64,000 nucleotides of DNA, taken from positions 186,001 to 250,000 of the forward strand of contig NZ_SNYH01000006.1 in assembly GCF_004363005.1 (NCBI RefSeq), given 5' to 3'. A program made the position numbers and the translations under genes. The notes under the pieces are model-generated. The model saw only the letters and a program-made list of their open reading frames with translations. It searched no databases and had not been told where the DNA came from. Below, piece after piece: positions 34,836 through 43,205 of this stretch. Position 1 is the stretch's first letter. The number at the start of each line of letters is the position of its first letter. The stretch comes from Tenacibaculum caenipelagi. Lineage in GTDB: Bacteria > Bacteroidota > Bacteroidia > Flavobacteriales > Flavobacteriaceae.

Positions 34836-36599
34836 ATGAATACAGATATTGAGAATTTATTTAAAGATAAGGTGTTAGGGCACCCAGCAGGGTTGTTTGT
34901 ATTGTTTTTTACTGAAATGTGGGAACGTTTTTCATACTATGGAATGCGTTCGCTTTTAGTTTTATTTTTTACAGCGTCATTGTTAGACGACGGTTGGGGA
35001 TGGCCACGTGAATGGGCTTTTGCCATTTTTGGAACCTATACGTCTTTAGTGTATTTATCAACAATGGTTGGTGGGTATTTTGCCGATAATGTTATTGGTA
35101 TTCGTAAGGCAGTTGTTGTAGGAGCTTTATTAATGACTGTTGGTCACGCTTGTATGGCGGTAGAAACATCTTTCTTTATTTATGCTGGATTAGGATTTTT
35201 AGTAATAGGTAGTGGTTTCTTTAAGCCAAATATGACTTCTATTATTTCAGAAATGTATAAAGGAAAAGAAGAGAAAAAAGACGGAGCTTACACCATTTTC
35301 TATATGGGGGTAAATGCAGGTGCTTTCTTAGGAATTCTTTTATGTGGATATTTAGGAGAAAAAGTAGGATGGTCATGGGGATTCGGAGTAGCAGGTATTT
35401 TCATGCTATTTGGATTGTTACAATTCTGGTTAGCTCAAGGAATTTTTGGTAAAATTGGAGATGGACCTAAGAATAAAAATGTAGATATTATTGATGATAT
35501 AACATCTGAAGAAAAAGAAGTAGAAGAAGGAAGAAACCCTTTCACAGGAGTACAAAAAGTATTAATTGGGGTTTCATCTTTATTAGGTTTGTTATGGATT
35601 TTTAACGATCCGATTTCAAAAATATCTGAAGGAAAATACAATGTTTTTCCGTTTGAGTTTGCTGGACTTTCAGGTTCTACAGTTGCAATTCTTTTAGCAT
35701 TTTTAATATTCATAGCCTTGTTGGTAATGCGTATTCCTAAATATACACCAGTTTTAAGGGATAGAATGTTAGCAGTAGTGTTTTTTGCATTTGTAACAAT
35801 TTTCTTCTGGGCAATTTTTGAGCAATCACCAAGTTCATTAACGGTATTTGCTAAGGACTATACAAACAGAGTTTTAGAAGGTAATGCTGGATTTATATTT
35901 AAAATAGTAAATTCATTAATGACTATTATTCCATTAGGAATTATTACATGGGTACTTTTCTTATTGTTCAAAAAAACATTTGCAAAGTATGCGTGGTCTA
36001 ATATATTTTTAGGAACGAGTTTTGTAATAATTTGGTTTATTGCAATATGGATGTTAAAAGAAGAGTTCCAAAAAGATGCAGCAGAAATTCCAGCTTCTTG
36101 GTTTTCTGTGTTAAATTCGTTATATATTATCACTTTAGCACCATTATTTTCTAAATGGTGGGAAAGTAAATATAACCCAAACGCGAATATGAAATGGGCA
36201 ATTGGTATGGGGTTATTAGGTTTAGGTATGGCAGTAATCGCTATAGGATCTAACGGTATTGAGCCAGGAGCTAAGACGGCATCAGTAAGTATTATCTGGT
36301 TAATTTTAGTGTATTTATTCCACACTATGGGAGAGTTATGTGTATCGCCAGTAGCGTTATCGTATGTTTCTAAATTAGTACCAGGTCGTATGATTGCGTT
36401 TATGTTTGGTATTTGGTATTTGGCGGTAGCTATTGGAATGAAGTTGGCAGGTGTATTTGCCGAATCATCAGAAGCAATTGCTAAAGAACAAGGATTAAGT
36501 AGCTTCTTCTGGTTGCTAACATTTGTTTCTTTTGGATTAGCAGTGTTGTCAGCAGTACTTTATCCAGTAATTAAAAAATTAATGCACGGGGTGAAATAA
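34836..36599 (+). CDS. POT-family proton/oligopeptide symporter, copy 2
   Basis: A 587-aa paralogue of the preceding gene. It has TEMWERFSYYGMRSLL (ExxER), VIGSGFFKPNMTSIIS and YTIFYMGVNAGAFLGIL. A longer, acidic cytoplasmic linker around residues 205-245 (DIIDDITSEEKEVEEGRNPF) and extra membrane segments explain the length. It lies 31 bp after copy 1 and is closed by a terminator at 36630-36663. Divergence between the two copies is considerable, which suggests different peptide preferences rather than a recent duplication. Confidence 0.95.
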   Translation: MNTDIENLFKDKVLGHPAGLFVLFFTEMWERFSYYGMRSLLVLFFTASLLDDGWGWPREWAFAIFGTYTSLVYLSTMVGGYFADNVIGIRKAVVVGALLMTVGHACMAVETSFFIYAGLGFLVIGSGFFKPNMTSIISEMYKGKEEKKDGAYTIFYMGVNAGAFLGILLCGYLGEKVGWSWGFGVAGIFMLFGLLQFWLAQGIFGKIGDGPKNKNVDIIDDITSEEKEVEEGRNPFTGVQKVLIGVSSLLGLLWIFNDPISKISEGKYNVFPFEFAGLSGSTVAILLAFLIFIALLVMRIPKYTPVLRDRMLAVVFFAFVTIFFWAIFEQSPSSLTVFAKDYTNRVLEGNAGFIFKIVNSLMTIIPLGIITWVLFLLFKKTFAKYAWSNIFLGTSFVIIWFIAIWMLKEEFQKDAAEIPASWFSVLNSLYIITLAPLFSKWWESKYNPNANMKWAIGMGLLGLGMAVIAIGSNGIEPGAKTASVSIIWLILVYLFHTMGELCVSPVALSYVSKLVPGRMIAFMFGIWYLAVAIGMKLAGVFAESSEAIAKEQGLSSFFWLLTFVSFGLAVLSAVLYPVIKKLMHGVK

Positions 36600-36629
36600 C
36601 CCTAAATAAAGGTTAAAAAAACTTTTAAC

Positions 36630-36663
36630 AACCTGCCAAAACTAAAACTTGGCAGGTTTTTTT
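36630..36663 (+). terminator. Terminator of the peptidase-POT operon
   Basis: AACCTGCCAA and TTGGCAGGTT form a 10-bp stem with a 9-nt loop followed by T7. A TAAATTTG -7-like box (36665-36672) for the next gene follows at once. Confidence 0.9.
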
Positions 36664-36697
36664 GTAAATTTGGAATACTTATTGAGACCAAAGAGGT

Positions 36698-37216
36698 ATG
36701 AAAAAAATAATATTAGTAGCAGTTTTTGCAGTTATTTCATTAGCGGTAAAAGCACAAGATAAAGTAAATTGGATGACCTTTGAAGAGGCGATGGAGATGA
36801 GCGAGAAAGATCCAAAACCAATTTTAGTAGATATTTATACCGATTGGTGTGGTTGGTGTAAAAAGATGGATAAGACTACTTATAAAAATAAAGTAATTAT
36901 TGAGTACATTAATACTCATTATTATCCTGTGAAATTAAATGGTGAAGCGAAGCATGATATTACGTTTCAAGGAAGAACGTTTAAGTATCAAGCACAAGGA
37001 AGAAGAGGTTATCATGAGTTGGCAGCTGCTATCATGAAAGGGAAACTAAGTTATCCTTCAACCGCTTTTTTTAATACTGAACGCCAATTGTTACAAAATG
37101 TTCCTGGATATTTAGAAGAAAAAAGGTTTGAAAAAATATTAGCATATTTTAATAAGGATAATTATAAAAATATGCCTTGGTCAGAGTTTGAGAAAAACTT
37201 TAAAAGCGCCATGTAA
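36698..37216 (+). CDS. Secreted thioredoxin-fold protein
   Basis: The 172-aa protein has a signal peptide (residues 1-20, VISLAVKAQ) and a thioredoxin-like fold with the redox motif DIYTDWCGWCKKMDKTTYKN, where CGWC is the active site, and a cis-Pro region SYPSTAFFN. It resembles the DUF255/thioredoxin_7 type rather than classical thioredoxin. It most likely acts in the periplasm on disulfides. It is convergent with comEC, separated by only 3 bp, with no terminator visible between. Confidence 0.9.
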   Translation: MKKIILVAVFAVISLAVKAQDKVNWMTFEEAMEMSEKDPKPILVDIYTDWCGWCKKMDKTTYKNKVIIEYINTHYYPVKLNGEAKHDITFQGRTFKYQAQGRRGYHELAAAIMKGKLSYPSTAFFNTERQLLQNVPGYLEEKRFEKILAYFNKDNYKNMPWSEFEKNFKSAM

Positions 37217-37219
37217 AAT

Positions 37220-39247
37220 TTATTCTTTTATAATAAGAACACCATTTTGACCAGTATACCAAAATGGTGTTTTTTGTTTATCACAAGTTTCTCTCCATTT
37301 GTTAATGTACGATTTGTAATTACTACCATCAGCAATAATTTTTTGAGGTTTTAGTGTCGCAATAAGTCTGTTTAAATTAATTTTAGGACTATCTTTTAGA
37401 ATAATTATTGGATTTACAAGTCCATCTATTTTATAAACGCCTAAACTATCTACAATTAAAATTGGATTGCTTTTATAAGAAGTGATATTGAAAATAGAAT
37501 CAACAACTTTAGAAGGAACATGTTCGCCAATTCTATAAGATTGCAATAGTTTTTCTTGTTGTAAAATAGAATCATTCGTTGAACTAAAAATCGTTAAAAC
37601 TCCATTATTTCTTTTACCTAAAATTGAAGTTCTGCTTTTGTGAAATACAATAAATTCACTTTTGTTCATCTTTTGAAATTTTTCATAAAAGTAGATTCCT
37701 TGTAACAAAAGAATTGATGTGAATAAGAATAGTATACTTTTTGAAGTTTTCCGAATCCAAGCTTGAAATAAGAATACAATAAAAACATACCAAGCTAGCA
37801 TTGCCTCAAAAGACATGGATATTTCTTTTAATAAAAAATCTTCTTGGTGAGAAATCCAATCAACAAACAAATTCATTGTTGAAATAATGAAACTATAACC
37901 GTCAGCTAAGAATTGAGGGAGTATGTTCATCGTAGCTAATAGAATGATTATAATTCCAAAGAGTAAAATTCCACTTAAAAAAGGAATGATAATCAAGTTA
38001 GAGAGGATAAACAATCCAGGAAACTGATGAAAATAATACAAGCTGATAGGTAAGATTCCTGCTTGTGCAGCTATTGAAACTGTGAACAATTGCCAACCTT
38101 TATCCAGTATCCAAAGTTTAGGTTTCCATAAATTATAGAGTAAAGGTTGTACCCAAACAATACCAAAAACTGCTAAATAACTCAATTGAAAACCTACGTC
38201 AAATAAGAATAACGGTTTTATCAATAGTAAAAATAGCATAGAGCTAACCAGTGAATATTCAATGATCTTTTTCCGTTTAAACGATTGTCCGATAGCTACA
38301 AAAGTAAACATGGTTACTGCGCGTACTACTGAGGCTGATAATCCCGCAATAAAAGCAAAAGCCCAAAGTAAGAAGACAACACATATAGTTTTGATGAACA
38401 TTCCGTGTGGAAGTTTTTCTAAAGGTTTAAATACATAGGAGAGGAGCAATAATAATATACCAATATGTAAGCCTGAAATAGCTAGAATATGAATAGCACC
38501 AGCATTGGTATAGCTTTCTAATAGCTCTTTAGATATTTCTTGACGCTGACCAAGTAATAAAGCATTAATCACAGCAAATTCATCATTGGAAAAATGATGC
38601 TTTTTTAAGGAAGTTTGTACTTTTTCTCTAATACTAGCCGATAAACCTACTAAAGAAAAACTTGCATTGTCAAGCTGTTTAAATTGTTGTTTATCTAAAA
38701 ATACTTGATGATAAATGTACTGTTTTGCTAAATAGTGTTTGTAATCAAATTGATGTGGATTTAAAGGTGGAATCAACTCTTTAAAAGGAGTTTTAATAAA
38801 AATCCGATTACCAACAGCAAGTGTAGTTTGTGTACTATCTTTTTGAATGCTTAAGAGAACATATCCATTTGTTTTAATAGAATCAATCTGCGAAACTTTA
38901 GCAACATATTTTATGTAGTAGTTACCTGGTTTTAATACTTTTTGTATAGTGAGTATAGAAGTAGAGTTGTCAGTTAATTGATGCTTATAATAGTTTTTAT
39001 GATTCTTCGGATTGTGAATATACGTGGTACTAACTCCAATAAAAACAAAAAGTAATAAGCTAACTACGCTAAAAGCTTTTCGTGTTAGGGTTTTTCTTAA
39101 AAAATAGAGAACAGTTAGAAAACCTAGTGAAACACATCCTAAATAAAGAAAATCAAATTGCCAAATTTGCGTGTAAAATTGAAGTGTGATTCCAATAATA
39201 ACACATAATAAAAAATGAAATGGAGGGTATTCTAACAATTTTTTCAT
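37220..39247 (-). CDS. comEC: ComEC/Rec2-family membrane protein
   Basis: Inner-membrane channel family required for DNA uptake in naturally competent bacteria. The 675-aa protein has an N-terminal membrane pair and DUF4131-like soluble domain (to about residue 210), then the Competence domain with LLLGQRQEISKELLESYTNAG, HILAISGLHIGILLLLLSY and GLSASVVRAVTMF, spread over about eight membrane segments. The final roughly 170 residues (after a last membrane helix) are short compared with full metallo-beta-lactamase tails and show no HxHxDH motif, as in other Bacteroidetes ComEC proteins. Confidence 0.92.
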   Translation of the reverse strand: MKKLLEYPPFHFLLCVIIGITLQFYTQIWQFDFLYLGCVSLGFLTVLYFLRKTLTRKAFSVVSLLLFVFIGVSTTYIHNPKNHKNYYKHQLTDNSTSILTIQKVLKPGNYYIKYVAKVSQIDSIKTNGYVLLSIQKDSTQTTLAVGNRIFIKTPFKELIPPLNPHQFDYKHYLAKQYIYHQVFLDKQQFKQLDNASFSLVGLSASIREKVQTSLKKHHFSNDEFAVINALLLGQRQEISKELLESYTNAGAIHILAISGLHIGILLLLLSYVFKPLEKLPHGMFIKTICVVFLLWAFAFIAGLSASVVRAVTMFTFVAIGQSFKRKKIIEYSLVSSMLFLLLIKPLFLFDVGFQLSYLAVFGIVWVQPLLYNLWKPKLWILDKGWQLFTVSIAAQAGILPISLYYFHQFPGLFILSNLIIIPFLSGILLFGIIIILLATMNILPQFLADGYSFIISTMNLFVDWISHQEDFLLKEISMSFEAMLAWYVFIVFLFQAWIRKTSKSILFLFTSILLLQGIYFYEKFQKMNKSEFIVFHKSRTSILGKRNNGVLTIFSSTNDSILQQEKLLQSYRIGEHVPSKVVDSIFNITSYKSNPILIVDSLGVYKIDGLVNPIIILKDSPKINLNRLIATLKPQKIIADGSNYKSYINKWRETCDKQKTPFWYTGQNGVLIIKE

Positions 39248-39398
39248 AGCCTTTTAAAGTTATGAAAAAAGTGTGAATTTGAAAAAAAATAGTTATCGTT
39301 TTGTTTGTGATTAGTCGCGTGAAACACGGAACTAAATCAGAAATTAAAGATACACTTTGTTAGCTTTTAGTACTTTTATAATAGGTTTATATTGTTTC

Positions 39399-39995
39399 TT
39401 AACTTGTTTTATTTGGAGATAGGAATTTAGATTTGATTCTACTTAAAGTTTCCTGTGATATATTAATATAAGATGCTACAACCTTATTTGGTAGGCGTTT
39501 TACAATGTTTGGATTAACTTCAAATAATTGTTTATATCGTTCTGATGCATTTAGCGTAGTAAATGAAATTAATCTTTTAGAGTTATTTACATATGCTTTT
39601 TCTAAATAGATATTATAAAAATCTTTCCATTTAGGAATGATTTTCATGAGGTATCTAAAGTCTTTGTGAGTGATATATAAAAGTTCACTGTTTTCTATGA
39701 CTTGAATAGATTCTTGAGCAGGTTGATTTGTTATAAAACTAACTAACTCTGTTGCAAATTGATTTTCGAATGCGATATAACGTGTGATATCTTTCCCTTC
39801 CTCATCTATATAGAATAACCTTAAAGAACCTTTTATTACAAAATAACTAACCTGACTAATTTTTCCACTTGAAAGCAAAATTTGATTTTTATTTTTTTTA
39901 ATTGTTTTAAAATATGATAATACGATTTTTAAATCTTCATTATCAATATTGATATTTTTTTTTATAAACTTGGCAAGTTCTTTATGATTAGTCAT
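39399..39995 (-). CDS. Crp/Fnr-family transcriptional regulator
   Basis: The 198-aa protein has a cyclic-nucleotide-binding fold (about residues 20-130; ILLSSGKISQVSYFVIKGSLRLFYIDEEGK) and a C-terminal helix-turn-helix (LPNKVVASYINISQETLSRI). No N-terminal Cys cluster for an iron-sulfur centre is present, so it is not a true Fnr. It starts one base after the stop codon of ribB and is certainly co-transcribed with it. An FNR/CRP-type palindrome upstream of ribB (40716-40729) suggests the regulator controls its own operon. Confidence 0.92.
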   Translation of the reverse strand: MTNHKELAKFIKKNINIDNEDLKIVLSYFKTIKKNKNQILLSSGKISQVSYFVIKGSLRLFYIDEEGKDITRYIAFENQFATELVSFITNQPAQESIQVIENSELLYITHKDFRYLMKIIPKWKDFYNIYLEKAYVNNSKRLISFTTLNASERYKQLFEVNPNIVKRLPNKVVASYINISQETLSRIKSKFLSPNKTS

Positions 39996-40658
39996 CTATT
40001 TATAATCTCTTACAAATTTACGGTATAGAATAATATCTTGAATTGATAGTACAATTAAATTATGTTCTTTTGCAAAGTGCAAAATAGAATCATTTTTTGC
40101 CATTGTTCCGTCATCATTCATTAATTCACATAAAACAGCTTCGGGTTTTAAACCAGCTAGCTTCATTAAATCTACACTTCCTTCTGTATGACCTTTTCTT
40201 GTTAGTACACCATTATTATTCGCTCTTAAAGGAAAGATATGTCCAGGTTTAGCTAAATCACTACCTTTAGCATTTTCACTGCAAGCTACTTGGATAGTTT
40301 TCAACCTGTCTTTAGCAGAAACTCCAGTAGTAACACCTTCTTTTGCTTCAATTGAAATAGTGAAAGGTGTTTGAAAGTTACTAGTATTTTCTTTTATCAT
40401 ATATGGAAGATTAAGGAAATCAGCTTTTTCGTTTGTCATACATAAACAAACTATGCCACTACATTTTCTGATCATCAAGGCCATTTGATTAATAGTCATA
40501 TTGTGAGCAGAGAATATTAAATCACCTTCATTTTCCCTATCTTCATCATCAACTAATATAATTCCATTACCATTCTGAAGATTTGCTAATGCTTTCTCAA
40601 GGCGCTCTTGACTATTGTTGCCAAATATTTTTAGTTTATCTAAATTTGCGATTGCCAT
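39996..40658 (-). CDS. ribB: 3,4-dihydroxy-2-butanone-4-phosphate synthase, stand-alone
   Basis: Makes the four-carbon precursor of riboflavin from ribulose 5-phosphate. The 220-aa protein has the RibB signatures [19 protein letters not shown] (acidic metal and substrate site), [15 protein letters not shown] and [14 protein letters not shown]. Bacteroidetes normally carry a RibBA fusion with GTP cyclohydrolase II; this protein ends after the RibB domain, so it is probably an extra, separately regulated copy. The Crp/Fnr gene follows after zero spacing. No FMN riboswitch was seen upstream. Confidence 0.93.
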   Translation of the reverse strand: MAIANLDKLKIFGNNSQERLEKALANLQNGNGIILVDDEDRENEGDLIFSAHNMTINQMALMIRKCSGIVCLCMTNEKADFLNLPYMIKENTSNFQTPFTISIEAKEGVTTGVSAKDRLKTIQVACSENAKGSDLAKPGHIFPLRANNNGVLTRKGHTEGSVDLMKLAGLKPEAVLCELMNDDGTMAKNDSILHFAKEHNLIVLSIQDIILYRKFVRDYK

Positions 40659-40685
40659 TTTATTTTTTTATTTTTTGTATGGCAA

Positions 40686-40693
40686 CAAAACTA
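40686..40693 (-). promoter_or_regulatory. Probable -7 element of the ribB-crp operon
   Basis: On the minus strand TAGTTTTG fits TAnnTTTG exactly. No TTG/TTTG element is found 19-21 bp upstream, as expected for an activator-dependent promoter. Confidence 0.5.
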
Positions 40694-40715
40694 ATCTTCT
40701 TTTAGACGAAATTAT

Positions 40716-40729
40716 TTGACTTAAGTCAA
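40716..40729. promoter_or_regulatory. FNR/CRP-type operator palindrome upstream of ribB
   Basis: TTGACTTAAGTCAA is a perfect 14-bp palindrome of the form TTGAC-N4-GTCAA, very like FNR/FixK half-sites. Its centre lies about 41 bp upstream of the start predicted from the -7 box at 40686-40693, the classical class II activation position. Confidence 0.65.
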
Positions 40730-40974
40730 TAAATTAACCTATTTAATTAGCTGTAATTTCAGTTGTACATTAATTAGGTTTGGTTTTAAAAATTCAATTT
40801 CTGTTTCTTTTGTTTATATCATTGATTAGCTAATTCAAACAGAATTTTCTTACTTTTTATTTCACTTAAAGTCTATTCATAATTGTCAAACTTCTAGCAT
40901 TAAATGAATTGTAAAATACTAGTTGAAGTTACTACAACAGTACCTATCAATGTTTTTTAAGTTGTGTGAAAATG

Positions 40975-41021
40975 AAATTAAGAATTAAACAAAAAAAGCA
41001 ACCTCAAATGAGATTGCTTTT
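40975..41021. repeat. 47-nt dispersed repeat containing a terminator, copy A
   Basis: This 47-nt segment matches 56315-56361 at 45 of 47 positions. It includes most of the hairpin described at 40992-41023 and 17 bp of flank that is not needed for termination. Confidence 0.85.
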
Positions 41022-41023
41022 TT
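40992..41023. terminator. Bidirectional terminator after lysS
   Basis: AAAAAAGCAA-C-CTCA and TGAG-A-TTGCTTTTTT pair with one internal mismatch and a 2-nt centre; T tracts occur on both strands. It lies 25 bp beyond the lysS stop. Confidence 0.85.
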
Positions 41024-41048
41024 AATTATATTCAGTTATTTAAATATT

Positions 41049-42746
41049 TTATACGACTTCAACAAACAAACCTTCTTCTGTTTTTTCAACTTTTGCAAGG
41101 TTGTTTTTAGTTAATCCTTTAATGGTTTTGTCCCACTTTTTGTTAGATAAACCACTTTGAGTTTTTAACTCGTTTAAATCTATTTTTTCAGCTTTTTCTA
41201 TTAAAGTTAACAATGCTTTTTCATCATCGTTTAACTCAACAGTAGGAGCTAGCTTCTCTGGTTTCATTTGTGGGAAGAATAATACTTCTTGAATTGACGG
41301 ATTGTTCGTTAAATACATAATTAAACGATCCATTCCAATTCCTAATCCAGAAGTTGGAGGCATCCCATATTCTAACGCACGTAAGAAATCTTGGTCGATA
41401 AACTCACCAGCTTCATCATCTCCGCGCTCAGCTAATTTTAATTGTGCTTCAAAGCGCTCACGTTGATCGATTGGGTCGTTCAATTCAGAGTAGGCATTGG
41501 CAATTTCTTTACCACATACCATTAACTCAAAACGCTCAGTTAATTCAGGATTGTCACGGTGCTCTTTACACAACGGAGACATTTCTTTCGGATAATCGGT
41601 AATGAAGGTTGGTTGAATGTAGTTTCCTTCACACTTTTCACCAAAAATCTCATCGATTAACTTTCCTTTACCCATGGTTTCATCTACTTCAATACCCATG
41701 TCTTGAGCAGCTTTACGGATTTCATCTTCCGATTTTCCGCTAATATCAAAACCAGTAAAGTGTTTGATAGAATCAGCCATCGTAACACGTGCATATGGAG
41801 CTTTAAAATCAACTTCATATTCACCAAAAGTAGCTTTGGTAGTTCCGTTAACAGCAATAGCACAGTGCTCTAATAATTTTTCGGTGAATTCCATCATCCA
41901 GTTGTAGTCTTTATACGCTACATAAATTTCCATGGCTGTAAACTCTGGGTTGTGAGTTCTGTCCATTCCCTCGTTACGGAAGTTTTTCGAAAACTCATAA
42001 ACTCCGTCAAAACCACCAACAATCAAACGCTTTAAGTATAACTCATTCGCAATACGCATGTATAACGGAATGTCTAAGGCATTGTGATGTGTAATAAATG
42101 GTCTTGCAGCAGCACCACCAGGAATAGGTTGTAAAATAGGTGTTTCTACTTCAAAGTATCCAGCATCGTTAAAAAACTGACGCATCGCATTGAATAACTT
42201 AGTACGCTTAACAAATACTTCTTTTACCTGTGGATTCACAACCAAATCAGCATAACGCTGACGGTAACGCATTTCAGGATCGGTAAATCCGTCAAAGGTA
42301 TTTCCTTCAGCATCTACTTTAGGTAATGGTAATGGCTTTAAAGACTTACTTAATAATTTAAAATCTTTTACCATCACGGTGATCTCACCAACCTGAGTTT
42401 TAAACAACTCTCCTTCAATCCCTACAAAATCACCTATGTCTAATAACTTTTTGTACACTTCGTTGTACAACGTTTTGTCTTCACCAGTACAAATCTCGTC
42501 ACGGTTAAAATATACCTGTACACGACCTTCACTATCTTGTAATTCAGCGAAAGAAGCTTTTCCTTGAATACGACGTGACATTAATCGACCTGCAATTACC
42601 ACCTTTTTACCCTCTTCAAAGCTCTGTTTAATCTCTTTCGAGTTTGAATTTAAAGGGAATAAATCAGCTGGGTAGGGATTGATACCTAATTCTCTTAGTT
42701 TCCCTAACTTTTCTCTACGTACAACTTCTTGTTCTGATAATTGCAT
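41049..42746 (-). CDS. lysS: Lysine--tRNA ligase, class II
   Basis: Charges tRNA-Lys in the cytoplasm. The 565-aa protein has an OB-fold anticodon-binding domain (about residues 50-160; KVVIAGRLMSRRIQGKASFA), class II motif 2 (FRNEGMDRTHNPEFTAMEIY) and motif 3 (EYGMPPTSGLGIGMDRLIMY). It carries a C-terminal extension of about 65 residues (EKIDLNELKTQSGLSNKKWD) beyond the 505-aa E. coli protein, usual in Bacteroidetes. It has a consensus promoter at 42779-42809. Confidence 0.97.
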   Translation of the reverse strand: MQLSEQEVVRREKLGKLRELGINPYPADLFPLNSNSKEIKQSFEEGKKVVIAGRLMSRRIQGKASFAELQDSEGRVQVYFNRDEICTGEDKTLYNEVYKKLLDIGDFVGIEGELFKTQVGEITVMVKDFKLLSKSLKPLPLPKVDAEGNTFDGFTDPEMRYRQRYADLVVNPQVKEVFVKRTKLFNAMRQFFNDAGYFEVETPILQPIPGGAAARPFITHHNALDIPLYMRIANELYLKRLIVGGFDGVYEFSKNFRNEGMDRTHNPEFTAMEIYVAYKDYNWMMEFTEKLLEHCAIAVNGTTKATFGEYEVDFKAPYARVTMADSIKHFTGFDISGKSEDEIRKAAQDMGIEVDETMGKGKLIDEIFGEKCEGNYIQPTFITDYPKEMSPLCKEHRDNPELTERFELMVCGKEIANAYSELNDPIDQRERFEAQLKLAERGDDEAGEFIDQDFLRALEYGMPPTSGLGIGMDRLIMYLTNNPSIQEVLFFPQMKPEKLAPTVELNDDEKALLTLIEKAEKIDLNELKTQSGLSNKKWDKTIKGLTKNNLAKVEKTEEGLFVEVV

Positions 42747-42778
42747 GGGTTAATTTTTATTAATTTTTAATGAAGCTG

Positions 42779-42809
42779 CAAAGATACAATCAATTGCAGA
42801 ATTAAACAA
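42779..42809 (-). promoter_or_regulatory. lysS promoter
   Basis: On the minus strand TTG (42807-42809), a 20-bp spacer and TATCTTTG (42779-42786) match the Bacteroidetes consensus, about 33 nt before the lysS start codon. Confidence 0.7.
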
Positions 42810-42850
42810 CGCTTAACAGATTCACATTTTTTGTAAAAAAATAATAAAAG

Positions 42851-42881
42851 TTTGGCAACTTTAAAAAAGGTTGTATATTTG
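42851..42881 (+). promoter_or_regulatory. Strong promoter of candidate ncRNA
   Basis: TTTG (42851-42854), a 19-bp spacer and TATATTTG (42874-42881) form a perfect Bacteroidetes promoter, as strong as those of the tRNA genes in this window. No protein-coding gene follows on the plus strand for 940 bp. Confidence 0.85.
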
Positions 42882-42883
42882 CA

Positions 42884-42995
42884 GGCTGTCTAATTTTAAA
42901 AGGGCAGCATTTAGTTGTGTTGTTAGGTACTTTAAATAGTACCATGGTTTTGTTAACCAATGGAAAGCTTCCCTGAGATGGGTTGCTTTTTTTTT
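42884..42995 (+). ncRNA. Candidate structured small RNA, about 112 nt, family unknown
   Basis: Between a perfect promoter and a T9 tract lies a short transcript with consecutive hairpins: GGCTGTC pairing with GGGCAGC (42884-42907), GGTACT/AGTACC (6 bp with a 6-nt loop, 42925-42942), ATGGTT pairing around AACCAAT (about 42943-42962), and a terminator stem AAGC..CCC/GGG..GCTT (42965-42989) before the T tract at 42987-42995. No open frame on the plus strand has a usable start. It does not show the signal recognition particle RNA, tmRNA, RNase P or common riboswitch motifs that I can recognise. It could be a regulatory sRNA. Confidence 0.6.
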
Positions 42996-43020
42996 GCGCT
43001 AAATTTAAGTGTTTTTTTGA

Positions 43021-43087
43021 AGCTATTTCCCGCTTTCTGCACTCGCTCTCTACGAGGAGCTCAAACAATTGTTTCAATCGGGGCTAA
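43021..43087. repeat. Possible Bacteroidetes intergenic repeat (REP-like)
   Basis: The ends AGCTATTTCCCGCTTTC and TTTCAATCGGGGCTAA resemble, from memory, a repeat common between genes in Flavobacteriaceae. The outer bases are partly inverted (AGC..CCCG / CGGGGCT). The inner part CACTCGCTCTCTACGAGGAG is hairpin-like. Only one copy is in the window, so the call rests on recollection. Confidence 0.4.
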
Positions 43088-43117
43088 GTGTATTTACAAA
43101 GCCTTTTAATCAATGTA

Positions 43118-43160
43118 GTGAGTGTTTGTCATTCCAAACGAGGAGCGAGGAGAAACCGTA
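43118..43160. repeat. Degenerate 'TGTCATTCC' interspersed repeat remnant
   Basis: GTGTTTGTCATTCCAAACGAGGAGCGAGG resembles the widespread bacteroidete 'TGTCATTCC...AACGAGGAGCGAGG' intergenic repeat. A better related element is at 57391-57467. No open frame was found in 43090-43200. Confidence 0.4.
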
Positions 43161-43205
43161 AGGTTCAACGAAGCTAAATCTTAAGAATAGAAGTAGAACC
43201 TTTGC

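Larger units (their letters stand above)
40659..40974. other. Intergenic control region upstream of ribB
   Basis: This AT-rich stretch holds the ribB -7 box and a perfect 14-bp palindrome close to the gene, listed separately. The remainder (about 40735-40974) contains no convincing open frame; only an 18-codon plus-strand frame without a ribosome-binding site was seen. Confidence 0.5.

Noticed and set aside
35858..36325. 155-aa minus-strand open frame inside the second POT gene
   Set aside because: Antisense shadow of a clear membrane transporter; no independent start signal or domain.
40912..40968. 18-codon plus-strand frame in the lysS-ribB gap
   Set aside because: No ribosome-binding site, no promoter and no informative composition.
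40659..40980. FMN riboswitch upstream of ribB
   Set aside because: The region is AT-rich and shows none of the conserved FMN riboswitch core; a protein-binding palindrome is found instead.
42802..43077. 91-aa minus-strand open frame
   Set aside because: It spans the lysS promoter and the candidate ncRNA, has no family resemblance and poor codon character; judged a chance frame.
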